From the NCBI GenBank assembly GCA_047637875.1, contig JBLJBH010000007.1, forward strand, positions 1 through 6,637: DNA of 6,637 bases. Reading direction: 5' to 3'. Numbering within the stretch: position 1 is the first letter of the stretch; every line of letters starts with the position of its first letter. The notes under the pieces are model-generated. The model did not search any database and was not told the origin of the DNA. It was given only the letters and a program-made list of their open reading frames with translations. The position numbers were made by a program, and so were the translations under genes. Origin of the DNA: UBA7396 sp047637875 (GTDB taxonomy: Bacteria; Patescibacteriota; Gracilibacteria; BD1-5; UBA6164). This document shows, piece after piece, positions 6,631-6,637 of the stretch.

Positions 6631-6637
6631 ACCCTTG

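Overview
The window reads cleanly only if UGA is translated as glycine (translation table 25). With UGA as stop, every gene breaks into fragments; with UGA=Gly, six complete plus-strand genes appear, all ending in TAA. UGA is Gly rather than Trp because it falls at invariant glycines: after the HAHLDH metal motif and in the HTGD and TGSQGE motifs of RNase J, and inside a HELGH zinc-protease motif. TGG is used separately for Trp. This code, with very low GC (roughly a quarter by eye), points to the Patescibacteria/CPR lineages Absconditabacteria (SR1) or Gracilibacteria (BD1-5). The window alone cannot choose between them.

Layout: (1) the end of an upstream terminator at 1-21; (2) 86-1159, a type IV pilin-like protein with a class III prepilin signal and a cysteine-rich C-terminus, closed by a strong hairpin terminator at 1172-1207; (3) a plausible promoter at 1234-1261 followed by a tight five-gene cluster, 1289-4315. 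It encodes four small secreted two-helix membrane proteins of the CPR type IV secretion pilin (TrbC/VirB2-like) kind, then a membrane-anchored coiled-coil zinc metalloprotease whose start lies inside the last pilin gene; (4) a 269-base AT-rich gap, 4316-4584, with several small inverted repeats and a good promoter; (5) 4585-6564, an RNase J-family ribonuclease with an N-terminal extension and an unusual substitution at one metal-ligand position; (6) a strong terminator at 6597-6630.

Functionally, genes 1-6 split into cell-surface work and RNA turnover. The type IV pilin and the four-pilin operon are envelope or extracellular components. In these episymbiotic or predatory lineages they could serve attachment, DNA uptake or contact with a host cell (inference). 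The co-transcribed metalloprotease, anchored by one N-terminal helix, is placed to act on the same surface structure or on an external target (inference). RNase J is a housekeeping 5'-3' exo/endoribonuclease with its own promoter and terminator. None of the six genes has a recognisable Shine-Dalgarno sequence; most have a T-run directly before the ATG.

The most interesting content is the operon of four divergent T4SS-type pilins coupled to a zinc protease, which a standard-code annotation would miss almost entirely, and the altered active site of the RNase J.
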